Shown here: piece after piece, positions 1 to 11,037 of the stretch
How positions within the stretch are numbered: the first letter of the stretch is position 1
Layout: every line of letters starts with the position of its first letter
NCBI GenBank assembly: GCA_019454045.1
Contig: SKCR01006519.1
Coordinates: 750,181-814,180, forward strand
From: Zanthoxylum bungeanum
Taxonomy: Eukaryota > Streptophyta > Magnoliopsida > Sapindales > Rutaceae
DNA length: 64,000 bases
Direction of reading: 5' to 3'
The notes under the pieces: model-generated
The model's database searches: none
What the model saw: the letters and a program-made list of their open reading frames with translations, nothing else
Told to the model about the DNA's origin: nothing
Made by a program: the position numbers and the translations under genes

Positions 1-3000
1 ACATAAGATAACAACTTCATATTTAAAATATATTGGAAGGATTCACAACCCTAGATAGTTTTATAATATTGAATTTTCATTTGATTTCATTCGCAATGTT
101 TTATTTTACTTGTTTTAGTTTAAAATCACCATCCAATCAAACAACCAATCCATTAGATACTCGTAAACATTTGGCTTCACAAATTAATAACTTAGTATAA
201 AGTCCTCGTGGGATCGATATATTTTATACTACTTGAGCGATACGTGCGCTTGCATTACGTGTTTGTTTAAACACCGATCACTGGGTACATAGTATGGAAA
301 CTCATGAATTATACTTGTTACCTTTCTTCTATTTTCCATCAGATAGAATTCCAATCTTACTTTGACGCTTGGAAAGCTTGCTATTCTATAGTACTATTGA
401 ACTTAACCATTAAAAGTTTATTTTAGCACTTATGATCCTCTGTCATTGTTTATCTAGTATCTTTTTCTATTGTCATCTTATCTCGGCAATTCCATCTCCA
501 AACACTTAATTTGTTGCTCTTTTTGTCTTCTTTCCTGCTATATTATATACCTAGAACTTCTGTGGTCTATATATCTGTTTCCTTATTCGAAAGATATCAT
601 CTTTTACATGTCATTAGTCTTGTCTAGCACTGGTTCTTTTGTGTTCCCGTCAATTCTTGACTAATAATTTCTCTTTTCATTGTTTCATCTAGACAACTTC
701 TCTTCTAAATCTTTTACCTAGAGCTATTTTCCTCCTTTATTATGCTCTTCTACTAAGTCTGAAGGTTTCATGTTTCAGTATTCTTCCATTATGCATTCAT
801 TTGTTTCCGGGAGTATCTTGAGATGATCATCGAGGTCCATCTTTGCTGTATAACAAGGGTTGGGAGGGTAGGATTTGGTCATGAAGCCTTTCCAGTTATG
901 GTGATCTCACTAGTTACCCGTGCTTCTCATCTATAAGCTTAGGACTCCCGTGTTTATTGGTGTTAACTCCCACACTAAGGTATTTCTGCTTGGTAATATC
1001 TGAATTTTCTCCTTCAACTATACTCCTTATTATTTTCCATCTATTGATCTTGCTACCCCTTATTGTTAACCTCTTCTAGAGTCATGCTCTCTAAAACTCC
1101 ATTATGATACCTTTGTACTTTTTCCTTCTAGTCTATGTTGCTTAAACGTATAAAGTCGTTACTCTTCTCAGAGTCATATTATACTCCCTTTGTTATTCCT
1201 TCTTACGAAATTTACTCCATTACTTAGATTTCCTTCTTATCACAGTTCCTTGAACTCTCTACGTATTTACTTCCCTGGGAACTCCATCAACTTTGATTTC
1301 TTGGGACATCTCTACTATTTTTTTTATTTTTTATTTTTTAATTAGGTGTTATTCTCCCAGTAGTTCTTCCATCTCAATACAATGAGACTCTTTATAAGTT
1401 ATATACTATATTCCTGAAAGTTGCTCTCTCTGGTCCCTTCGCTCTTTTGAGCCTTTACTCCCTTAAAGGCTTCCAATTCAAGGATGTCTCCTAGATTTGG
1501 TTCGACTTACAATTTTGACTCTCTGACAACTGCTAATCTCATTTCAAATTTAAACTCGTGCATGGGACCATTGCCTAACTCATCAGCATAAAAGCATAAT
1601 GCTTCTCATACTAAGTACTCAATTTCACTACACATTATAACTCTGACATTGAACACTTATAATACATTATATATGCAATCTTTACTATACAACATGTATG
1701 ATACATGGCGTTTCCTAACTCTGACTGAACTGAACTCTGTCTTTGACTTGACCTATCAGACTCAACACTCTAGTGACTGCCATCAGTATCCATCATCCCG
1801 AGCTCATCCTCCGGGTAACCTGTAAAATAAAGAAACTATAAGTATGAGGGGCGGGTTAGATCGTTTGAACGATCTAGTGAGTGGACAATTAAAATAAAAA
1901 CTGATTCTTTCTGAAAATTCATGGTTCTGAAAACCGAAATCCTCTCATAATTTTTTTTTCTAATATCTGTTTCTTATCCGAAAACTCAACTCTTCTGAAA
2001 AGATTTTCTGAAAAACTCTTTTATAAAACTCATCTTTCCTGAGAAATCTGTTTCTGGAAATCCATTAAGAAAATCTATTTTTTGAAAAAATTTATATCTG
2101 AAAATTCAGTGTCTGAGAAATCTGTATCTGTATATCTGGCGTATAGGGGCGTTACATATCACCGTCCTCCAAACACATATTTTGGCGCTTAGAGGTGACC
2201 CCTTGTATGCAAATATCTGGTAGTCTCAGGGCATTACGCCTCATCGTCCCCCAAGCCACAAATCTAGAGTCGGGGTGCAGATCTATGCTACCCTACAGAC
2301 TCAAAATCTGGGATCTAGGGCATCAATCATCCCTAGTCCCAAGCTATGTGTGCACATGATATCTATATCTGTCAATTCTATATCTGAGTCAAGTTATTTA
2401 CTGAGGTGGATTTTCCCCACATGCCTCCAAAAACATAAAACTCATGTCTTATAAAACATTGCATTCTAAAACATTACTCAAACAATTTTAGTTCATAAAC
2501 ATCTTACATGAACTTGGATAACGCCCTAAAAGCGGAAAAGTAAGTTTCATCTCAAAAACATATAAGTAAACATAAGTTTCTTAAAAGAGTCCACTCACAG
2601 ATTTTTGGATCCGGCTGGAACTATTTCGCTTCGTCGAAGAAATTACGGTTCATGTGATGATCTATAGATGATTATCTTAATTAGAATATAAGTCGTGGAA
2701 TATGCTTCAGAACTAGGTTGGGTTTCTCAACTAAACTGGTTATCACCACTACGAGGCGTATGATACGTGTAACACGACATAACGTATATGTATGAGCTGG
2801 TACAAACTCTTATGGTGATCCCTAACATCTCAATTTGAATTTGAAAATGGTAATAAAATTTCCTTGTATCACGTTGCGACGCCAAGCCTGGCGCGTTGCG
2901 ATGCCCTAACAAGTATAGGCAGGCATAGGTTATGTTCTGTGTCACGTCGCTGGGCGCCGAGCGTCACGACACTGGCCTCTTTTCAGGGCCTAACTCTAAT

Positions 3001-3855
3001 TTCTCAAAGACAATCCTTAAGGTAATGTCCAACACCTTTTCCCAACTTCAACTCAATTTAATATAAACTCATTTTACATCCTCAATCAAGCAATATCCTC
3101 AACTAAATACAAACCATTTATTTTAATATCATCAATTCCATATCGCATTCTTAGATATAAAGCCTCAATTTATGTTAATACCATTAAAAAGCTTCTCCAA
3201 ACGCAAGCTACTGCCAATTATACAATTCTCTTTGCTAGGGTATGCCATGATGCGTATTAGGGCTTTGATGTCTTTGCCTAAAACTGAAAATTAAAAAAAG
3301 AAACAGAGTTAGAAGCTTACTTTTGGGAGTCTTAGAACTTTAAAATCATCACTTTTTCATCAAAGTTTGCATGAGAAGGAAGAAAATTTTGAAACTCTTC
3401 TTTGCCATAACTCGCGTTTTTTAAATTTTGGAGGAGATGAGTGAATAGTGTCATTTATATAGGCAATGGCTGATTTTTGTGTTATGAGATGAGAGGTTGT
3501 GATGGCGCCACATCACCAAAATCTAGGTTGTTCTCGAAATTACTGTAGAAGTCACGAAATTTGTGATTTTTGACCCATTTCGGATTCGAATTTGGAAACA
3601 TTTCCAACGGGAAAGTTGTAGGTATCGATCTTACTTTCCGATGATATAAAGTTCATAAAAATCAGAGATCGTATGGAAAGATTACGGCCCAAATACCTTG
3701 GGCTGTCTGGAGTGGAATATCGTACAATTTTGCATCGAAATTTCGAAGAATTTACCGATTGTCCCCAAAGTCACTTCATGAGTGTATATGTTTCCGAACA
3801 AGGTACGGGGTACGTATGTGTTCGGATAGTCCGATAACCGTATTTACTGCCAACA
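1..3855 (-). mobile_element. Decayed LTR-retrotransposon-like sequence (probable Ty3/gypsy LTR region)
   Basis: No intact reading frame is present on either strand. Read on the minus strand, a TATA-like box (ctatataaatgac, about 3454-3466) is followed by transcribed-leader-like sequence, as in an LTR promoter. Near 1800-1830 the minus strand reads acaggttacccggaggatg, which resembles the LTR interior of plant Tekay/Del chromoviruses as I remember them. A possible LTR start (tgttggcag on the minus strand) lies at about 3855. The 3' boundary, primer site and target duplication were not found. Orientation and class are inferences; an unrelated old repeat is possible. Confidence 0.3.
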
Positions 3856-3911
3856 TATTCGGGAATCTCTTGGGTCGCTTCCCAAAGATTCACCAATGAC
3901 ATTTGACTCAA

Positions 3912-4046
3912 ATATAATTAATCTGGGATTAATTATGAGAGAGAAAATTAATCTGGGATTAATTGCGGTAAGAATTAATCTGGGATTAATTGCGGTAAGA
4001 ATTAATCTGTGATTAATTGCGGTAAGAATTAATCTGGGATTAAATT
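3912..4046. repeat. 27-bp tandem repeat with internal palindrome
   Basis: Copies of a 27-bp unit start at 3946, 3973, 4000 and 4027, exactly 27 bp apart. A partial copy precedes them at about 3914. Each unit contains attaatc...gattaat, an inverted repeat around ctgg or ctgt. A 73-codon minus-strand open frame here simply reads through the repeat and is not a gene. Confidence 0.85.
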
Positions 4047-5237
4047 CGTATAGAAGAGAGAACACAATTAATTTAGAATTAATCGATAAAATAAATTTAA
4101 TAGTTAAATTGGATTTTTCTATTTAATTTATTTATTTTTGGCTAAAATAATATATCGAATATATTAATTGAAATCGGATTTCAATACGAAATTAAAATTG
4201 GATTTTAATTCGGGCGAACGAATTAATTTAGAATTAATTCGAAAGCGACTATCGTAATAATTTTGTGAGGCATAATTATTTAATTAAATTGGATTTAATT
4301 TTGGCGCGACGATAAATTTGTTTAATCGAAATTAAACGAACCCGATCAAATTGCCCAAATCAAGTTGTGTGTTGAGGAAGCCAACTCAAATTTTGAATTT
4401 AAAATGTGGTGGGACCACATGACTTACATCAAATGTCAATAGTTGATGGAAGTAGTTGGCTTTATTTTTAATGCATTCTTTAACACACACCTACCAAGTT
4501 TTGGAAACAACTCACTCTCTCTTCTTCTTCCTTGCTTGGCCGAAACCTTCTCTCATTGGAAGTGAAATTTTTGCTTCAAAATTTCAACAAAGCTAGCACT
4601 TGGAGGAGTCAAATAAGGTGATAGGGAAACTCACTCAAGGCACAAACAACACAACAACAAGCTTCGAGCTTCATCCAAATGTCAAAATTTCGAATTTTCT
4701 CCACAAAATCAATGTAAGTGATTCCGCCACTTTTCTTGATTTTTCACACATACAAATCATGTTTAAGATCTTGTGTGTAGCTCAAGTCCTAATATTCAGC
4801 TACTGACTCAGGGTATCCATAACCGATTGTTGATAATCATACAATAAGAGACCTTATTCCAATATACGTCGACTGAGCTCATTCTAGTAGACTAGAATCA
4901 GGTTGAGCCTGGGATTAGGCCCAAATTATATACTGAAGAAAGTCTGGTTGTTTATAGCCTTGCGTTGAGCGTATATTAATCCAGTACACTAGGTGTCGAG
5001 TGGAAATGATTGTCGATTGGAATGTCCATGGTGATTGGGCTTCGGTAACAGCCCATAAAGTCATTTGGGCCAGGTGATGGCTATGAGACATGATTTCATG
5101 CAAGTTTGTCGCATGGGCACGTTGGATGTCAATGTGCGTCGTTTGGGCTTCTGAAGAGACCCCAGTATCGATTTAGACGCAATATAGTTTAGGTCATTAA
5201 CCCAAGTTTTGTCCGTACAGCATTCACGTACCATACC
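4047..5237. other. Gene-free AT-rich stretch, possibly a second LTR relic
   Basis: I see no gene. The stretch 4100-4340 is dominated by ttaat/aattaa motifs. At 4510-4560 the plus strand has a CT-rich leader followed by cttggccgaaac. A similar 'ttggccgaa' motif occurs in the LARD LTRs at 22850 and near 32990, so this may be part of another LTR. No termini were identified. Confidence 0.3.
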
Positions 5238-5778
5238 TAAAGGTGGCCACCGGTTCGGTTTAGTTTCAAACCAGAACCAAACCAAACGGTTACAGTTCCC
5301 AATCTTGTGGAACCGTAAACAAACCGGATCAATTCGATTCGATTACGGTTCCAAAATATTGGGGAACCGTAACTGTTAACCGAACCAGACCTAACGGTTC
5401 TAGTTCGATTCATTTTATTTTTTAAAAAATTAAAATTAAAAATGGAAATTAATTTTTAAAAAATTTGTAATTGGATATTATATCCAAATAATTATAATAA
5501 AAAATTATTTATTTGAATTTTGTTATATTAAAATAAAAACTTAACCCAAAAAAAAATAAAGAACTTGAATATAAAAAAATTTATTTATTTGAACTTAAAT
5601 TTTATTACACTAATATTGGAACCTGAATATTCCAATGATTCCGATTGGAACCGTACAATTCCAACGGTTCGGCTAGGGTGTGAACCTTAACCGGAACGTA
5701 TGGAATCGGAAAGAACCGGAACCAGATGGTTCCTTCCGGTTCTGTTTTGATTCCGAACCAAAACCATGACCGGATCTA
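5238..5778. mobile_element. hAT-like MITE (541 bp) with 8-bp target duplication
   Basis: The element is flanked by perfect copies of accatacc (5230-5237 and 5779-5786), the 8-bp target site duplication typical of hAT transposons. Its ends are rich in ggttcgg/ccgaacc motifs, and the two halves are imperfect inverted repeats around an AT-rich core. There is no transposase frame, so it is non-autonomous. The terminal inverted repeats have decayed (taaaggtggcc against tagatccggtc), so the superfamily rests mainly on the duplication length. Confidence 0.65.
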
Positions 5779-5827
5779 ACCATACCACTTAAGTTGCCAT
5801 CCCAAATCACACTTGTACACCTAAAAG

Positions 5828-6230
5828 TAAAGATGGCAATGGGTCGAGTCGGGCCCGGGCTTTGATAAGCCCGGCCTGAGCCCGGCAAGGAAAAAAAGCT
5901 CGGGCCCGAGAAAAGCCCGGTCCGGGTGTCTTCCGGGCCGGGCCGGGCTCGGGCCCCGGCTTTATCCGACCCCTTTTTAAAAAAAATCAAAAAATAAAAA
6001 ACATACAAATACAAAATACATTCACACTATATGCAAAGACAATTCACAAATAAATCAAAAGTTTACAAACAAATAAAAATGCTATAAACATATTAAAATA
6101 TATATATATATATTGGTTTTGGCCCAGGCCAAAAACGCTAAGCCCGGCTCAGGCCCGAATCCGAGCCGGGCTTTTAAGCATAGGGCCCGGCCCGGGTTTT
6201 TTTACCCCGATGCCGGACTTTTCACCCTTA
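5828..6230. mobile_element. hAT-like MITE (403 bp) with GC-rich arms and 8-bp target duplication
   Basis: Perfect 8-bp flanks cctaaaag lie at 5820-5827 and 6231-6238. The element begins taaagatggcaatggg and ends cttttcaccctta; these ends are inverted relatives. The arms carry repeated cccgggc/gcccggc blocks around an AT-rich centre at 5990-6110. It belongs to the same family as 23984-24354 and 15406-15636. The open frame across the left arm (5673-6014, minus) is an artefact of GC-rich repeat sequence. Confidence 0.8.
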
Positions 6231-6495
6231 CCTAAAAGATGATTTATCATTTAGTTTTTTTTTTTTTTTTTTCCCTGAGAAGTTGAAATGTTGATCCGTG
6301 GAAAGCAAGAAACATATAGTAGTTATAGGTTTCTTTTTAGACGGTTACATAAACTTACGAAACAGTGTTATTTATACCCAAAAAAAAAAGGAAAAAAACT
6401 ACGATTTGATTCAATTCATTACAGAACATTTGCAACCAAAGTTAACAGTTAATAAATAAGATTTTTCGATATTTTTATTTTTTTCTAATTTATTT

Positions 6496-8467
6496 ATGGA
6501 ACTTGTAAAAGTACAGGCAGATCTTGAGGCCTTAAGAAAATTATATGGGCTCCTTCAAAATAACGTCGAAGATGGAATACAACAAGTAAGAAATTTAATT
6601 TGAAAGCAAAGATTGATCGATCCTTCATTCATTTATTCTTATTATTTTAGTTTTTTTTTTCTGGAAAAAAAAAAAAAAAAAACAGTTGGATGAGAGAGCA
6701 AAGATTGTATTAAAGAATTTGCTTGATGCTGCTACTGAGAAGGCTTTAGAGACTCATAACAAGGTCTGTATTTTTTTTATAAAAAAAATTATAATTTTAA
6801 TCATTGTGTTAAGTATGATATCCGATTGATCACAGTTTCAAACTTAGTCTAAACCTGATTGGTGTTCTTTTTTTTTTTTGCATTGAATCCTTTTATAGAT
6901 AGTCTTCTTAATTTTTAATAAAGGAGCCTATTGATTGGAGTTTATAAAAAGCTATTTTCTTGTCTCTTTGTCCCCATCTAGCTGTTTACCCTATTTTCGT
7001 ATTACCGGTTAATAGAAAGATTGAGTGAAATTCCGTTTATCAATCTTCTTCTTTCCAGTGGAATTTTGAAAATTATATCTTTTAATAATAATAATAATAA
7101 TAAACAACTTGGGTATAAATACATACATCATGACCTTCCTTAAATTCTATTTTAGCGGGAATTTTGTGCATCGGACAAGATCACCATGTAATAAAGTAGA
7201 ACCAGTCCTGAATATAGGCGGACGAGGTCCCTCACTTATGGCACCTAAATTTTATTTTTTTTAACTGCAGTTCCAGGAATAACAAACAGTGAGGGGTTCC
7301 AAATTTTTTAATTATAATATTATTATATGTCAGACATTCGTTCCGAGGATACCAGGACAGCAATGAAGTTCTTGTTCTTCATTGTGTTGCATTTTCTGAT
7401 TGCCTTGAGGTTTCATGTCACAGATGATTGCAGCAGCACAATCAGCAGCAGACTGCAATTCTAAAGCACAACAATTCAAAAGTGTCCCAAAATTGGAGTC
7501 ACTGTCTCATGTTTCAACAAATGAAATCCCCCATGCCATTCAAAGCTTTAAAAATTACAGAAAACGTTGTAAGGGTTGTGAGCAAAGACGAGGCATGAAG
7601 CAGCAAAGCTCATCAACTAATGGGGATTTGGATTTGCAATCTGTTTCTGGTCATATGGCTAATTTAAGAAGACATGGGGTTCTGAAAACACCTAAGCCTG
7701 CTGCCATGGCTTTGAAAATGGCTCAAAAAGAGAGAGTCAGAATCAAGCCTGTTGTAGCATCAGCCAGTGGTGGCAATGAAATGAAAAAACTGCAGCCACA
7801 TCAAGTGATTGTGAAGCCTACTTTGCTAGAGTCTGAGTCAGAGTCTGAGTCAGTGTCAGTGTCAGTGTCAGACCAAACTAGTGATGGTTCAACTCCGCAA
7901 ACCAACACCAGTAATGAAACTGCTACTGAGACTGAGACTGAGACTGAGACCTCGAGTGAGGTCAACTCATCATTGGGTAGCTCAGACTGGGAGAGTAGCG
8001 GAACATCAAATCCTGAAGAAAAAGATACAGCAATAGGAAAGCTGAGGAGATTCAAGAACAAGCTTGGACTCATCTTTCACCATCACCATCACCATCACCA
8101 TCACCATCACCATCATGATGACATTACTTGCTCAAAGAAACGTAATCACAGGCACAGTCACAGTCACTCAATGTGGAAGCACTTACAGAAGAAGAACAAT
8201 ACGTTTCATCATAAAAACCAAACAACTGACAAGTTGAGACCATATTCAAATTATCCTAAGAAGAAGAGGAAGCAGCAGGAAGCTAAAGGTAAAGCTAATA
8301 ATTTTCATACACTTGTGCAAGGACTGAGAAGCCATGTTAGACATTCCAAGAAAGCAAAGAGAAAAGGGATTGTAGTAAAGAAGTTACATTGTTGGCACAT
8401 GTTTAAGCACCTTCCTAATCCTGGACTCAAAAAGGATCTTAGAAGAAGAAGAACCATTAAGATGTAG
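6496..8467 (+). CDS. Three-exon gene for a basic low-complexity nuclear-type protein (possibly KOKOPELLI-like)
   Basis: Exons 6496-6585, 6686-6763 and 7424-8467 join in phase 0 at good GT-AG sites and give 403 residues. The start is the ATG at 6496; the small first exons are supported by continuous helix-forming sequence (QADLEALRKLYGLL; LDERAKIVLKNLLDAATEKA). Residues 1-56 look like a short coiled or helical domain. Residues 190-235 contain SE/SV/TE repeats. Residues 275-287 are thirteen histidines from a (CACCAT)n tract. The C-terminal 110 residues are rich in Lys, Arg and His and include a PKKKRK motif at about 346, a likely nuclear localisation signal. The short N-terminal domain with a basic tail recalls plant KOKOPELLI-like proteins, but I hold this weakly. 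Function is unknown from sequence alone. Confidence 0.75.
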
Positions 8468-8946
8468 TAGCAATCTTGGGACTAAATTAAGATTAGATGA
8501 GCTTCAATTTCCTCTTCTTCGGATTATATGAATGTAGTTTGGTATAGATGGTTTGTGTTATTTAGGTGCTTGAGTTTTTTTTCTGTTGATTGATTCTAGC
8601 CTTTTATCTACGATTTTCCTCCGCCTTAATTGAGGGAAGAGGTGGCCCTCTTCAAATTTAAAAAAAATTTGAAGTAGCAATCATATCCTTTTGTTGTTTG
8701 TTTTTTTTTTTTTTCCAATTATTATGTTTAACTAACCTTTTACATAATTATAAATCAATTTATATATATATTTTTTTGTTTTAACCGTTTATACAAGAAC
8801 CTAGCTTTTAACAATGGGAAGATCTGACATTAAAAAGATTACATATTTATTGATAACCTAAATATTGTAGTTACCAAATAATATTTAATATTTAGGTGAT
8901 GTAATTTTACATATCATTGTTTATAAACCATAAGTTTATTTACTAT
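8468..8946 (+). other. 3' flank of the basic-protein gene
   Basis: Probable 3' untranslated region and downstream spacer: T-rich, with poly-T at 8698-8715 and no reading frame. I found no clear poly(A) signal and no repeat. Confidence 0.4.
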
Positions 8947-8959
8947 AATTTTTCATCAC

Positions 8960-9139
8960 TTTTTTTTTAGAATCGTTAAAAATTTTGTCGCCAAATCACC
9001 TCTTTCAGGCTTAAGTGAATTAGATAAAACCTCCAACTGTCTCAGGCTCTTCCAAGAAACGCACTTCCTGGATTCGAATTCAAGAACTCAAAATCAGATA
9101 ATGAACCTTACACCACCAATTCACACTTCTTGGGGATAA
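8960..9139 (-). mobile_element. tRNA-derived SINE, full length, minus orientation
   Basis: This 180-bp unit is flanked by a perfect 13-bp direct repeat aatttttcatcac (8947-8959 and 9140-9152). On the minus strand it begins atccccaag, has an A-box-like ggtggtgtaagg and a B-box-like ttcgaatcc, and ends in poly-A (poly-T at 8960-8968 on the plus strand). It aligns throughout with the plus-strand copy at 11849-12026. Internal Pol III promoter boxes, a terminal A-tract and a target duplication define a SINE. Confidence 0.88.
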
Positions 9140-9152
9140 AATTTTTCATCAC

Positions 9153-9554
9153 GATATCAAACAAACCCTTAATTATTAATTTGTTTTATAATGTTACCAC
9201 CAAAAATATATATATATCTAAAATTTCTTGCTTGTGCTTTTTTAAAGTGCTTCTTAAGAAGCACTTGAATGCCAATGGCTACTACTATTGTAATTTTCAT
9301 GGTTTCATCATAAAAACAAGGAAAATGATATCTTTTTGTTTTTGTTTTTATTTTCTTGTCTTTCATTGACATTACATTTGATAACATGAGACATAAATAA
9401 AAATATAATAGATTAATATAAAATAGTATGTTGCGTATTATTATATGACAATACTAAAAAGAGACAATTAGAAGAAAAAAATCAAGTAATACTAATTTTA
9501 TAACACTGATATATCAACAAAACATTAACAGAATGACGATAAGATCTAATCACA
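9153..9554. other. AT-rich spacer without recognisable content
   Basis: Short frames occur on both strands at 9169-9387 but mirror each other and have no protein-like composition. I see no gene or repeat boundary. Confidence 0.4.
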
Positions 9555-9564
9555 GATTATATAT

Positions 9565-9829
9565 AGTGTTATTAAAATCAGATCGGACAAATCGGTTCAA
9601 CCGGTCGAACTGAAAATCGACCGTAAGTCCGGTCCGATCAAAGGTAAAAAATCTATCAAAATTGGTGAATCAAACCCTAATCAATTCAATTTTTTTTTTT
9701 TTTGAATTTTCATTAAATAAAACTATTTATTACCTAAGTCAGTTTTGTTAGTTTCTTAAACATGGTTCAACTTATCGAAACAGTTACTCATTGAATCTTT
9801 TAAATCACCAATCTGATTTTAAAAATACT
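9565..9829. mobile_element. MULE-like MITE (about 265 bp) with 10-bp target duplication
   Basis: The ends are inverted repeats: agtgttattaaaatcagat at the left, and the complement of the right end reads agtatttttaaaatcagat. The flanks gattatatat (9555-9564 and 9830-9839) are identical over 10 bp. A 9-11 bp duplication with moderately long inverted repeats fits a Mutator-like MITE. The inside contains cggttcaaccgg-type sequence and no coding potential. A related decayed copy is at 10578-10800. Confidence 0.6.
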
Positions 9830-9839
9830 GATTATATAT

Positions 9840-10577
9840 ACAATATTAATTAGAAATATTTTTCACACATGTACTTGTAACTTAATTCGTTATGATTACA
9901 CTTTTAAAATTAGTCCCAAAAAATCCTAATTTAATTTGTACTCGGTTCTTCTTTCCTCCACCCTTCTTGTTCCATTTTCCTTTTTTCTTCTTATTTCGAT
10001 TCACGGGAAAAATTCCCTCCGGTGAGCTCACTGGCCACAGCACCCCTTTTGTTGCTTACTTTCTCTGTCCTTTTTTTTTTATTCATCTGGTTTTTATGTT
10101 CTTGGTTATGATTGTATTTTATATACCCAAATTTTTTGATATGTAGTTCCACTTTTGTGGTGGTAGTTAAATCTAATCTGATCTTGATTAGGTATATGAG
10201 GGTTTACAATAATAAGTAATGGATTTATGGAACTTCATTTGTAATGAATTTGTTTGTTATTATAATGTTCATATATTTTACTTTGTGTATTATGTTATTC
10301 TCATATGGTCTTGAAGTTTTATTTCATCAATTCATATCGAGAGGTTGGAAAATTTGATCAAATCTGTAATATCTCTAGGGCCACAAATAAATTTAGATGT
10401 GGATCTGATATATAAAGTTTATATTGTCAGATTTACTCTGATTAAGCTTGATTATTAAGTTTTTTTTCTAAATTTATTTTCGAGTTAATATTGACTGTAT
10501 ATTACATCCTTATGATATTTTACCTATAAAGAAATTTCATATTTAATATTAATCGTTTATCATTTTTCATGTGTTTC
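9840..10577. other. AT-rich intergenic spacer
   Basis: The 84-codon plus-strand frame at 9892 has a pyrimidine-driven Phe/Leu/Pro composition and no family resemblance. I see no gene or defined element here. Confidence 0.4.
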
Positions 10578-10800
10578 AGAATCTGATCAGACTTGCCGAT
10601 TTGACCGATCAAATAGGAACCGACCATGAGTCTGTTTGACCAAATATAAAAAATCGATCAAAACTATACCAAACTAGTCCAATTTTTTTAATTAAATAAA
10701 TATTTATTACACAAGCAGATTTTTTGAACAAGATTCAACATATTGAATCAATGACCTGTTAAATCTTTTACATCATCGGTTCGATTTCCAGTTCCAAAAA
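10578..10800. repeat. Decayed copy of the 9565-9829 MITE family
   Basis: The order of blocks (gatc-rich start, cgaccatgag, aatcgatcaaaac, T-rich stretch, ttaaatctttta, cggttcgatt) parallels 9565-9829. Terminal repeats are poorly preserved (atgtgtttcag against atgtttttgg on the complement) and no duplication is visible. It ends about 60 bp upstream of the promoter elements of the RRM gene. Confidence 0.45.
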
Positions 10801-10862
10801 CATTTTCATTTTTCCTATTTTTTAAAAAAACAAACGCCTAGGTTTTGTTTAATAATTGTAAC

Positions 10863-10956
10863 GATGACGTGGCAGTACCTGATACACCTGATGTAGCCAA
10901 ACCGATTCCGTATCGAAGTAGGTGATTCCAACCCCTCTCCTCCCTCTATATAAAAC
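10863..10956 (+). promoter_or_regulatory. Core promoter of the RRM gene: bZIP-type ACGT site and TATA box
   Basis: gatgacgtggcag at 10863-10875 contains TGACGTGG, a typical plant bZIP (C/G-box or ABRE-like) core. A pyrimidine patch (cctctcctccctc) leads into a TATA box, ctatataaaac (10946-10956). Transcription would then start near 10980, giving a leader of about 60 nt before the ATG at 11038. Positions fit a plant Pol II promoter; factor binding is inferred. Confidence 0.6.
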
Positions 10957-11037
10957 AAATCAGCCACCACAATTGGTGATTTGGTCTTACAAAAACTCAA
11001 TTCGCCACTTACGACACCGTTTCAAGGACACCTAATC

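Noticed and set aside
5673..6014. 113-codon minus-strand frame
   Set aside because: It spans the junction of two MITEs and is driven by their GC-rich arms.
7801..8073. 90-codon minus-strand frame
   Set aside because: It is antisense to the Ser/Glu/Thr repeats of the real exon; Val/Ser/Asp runs are the complement of that low-complexity DNA.
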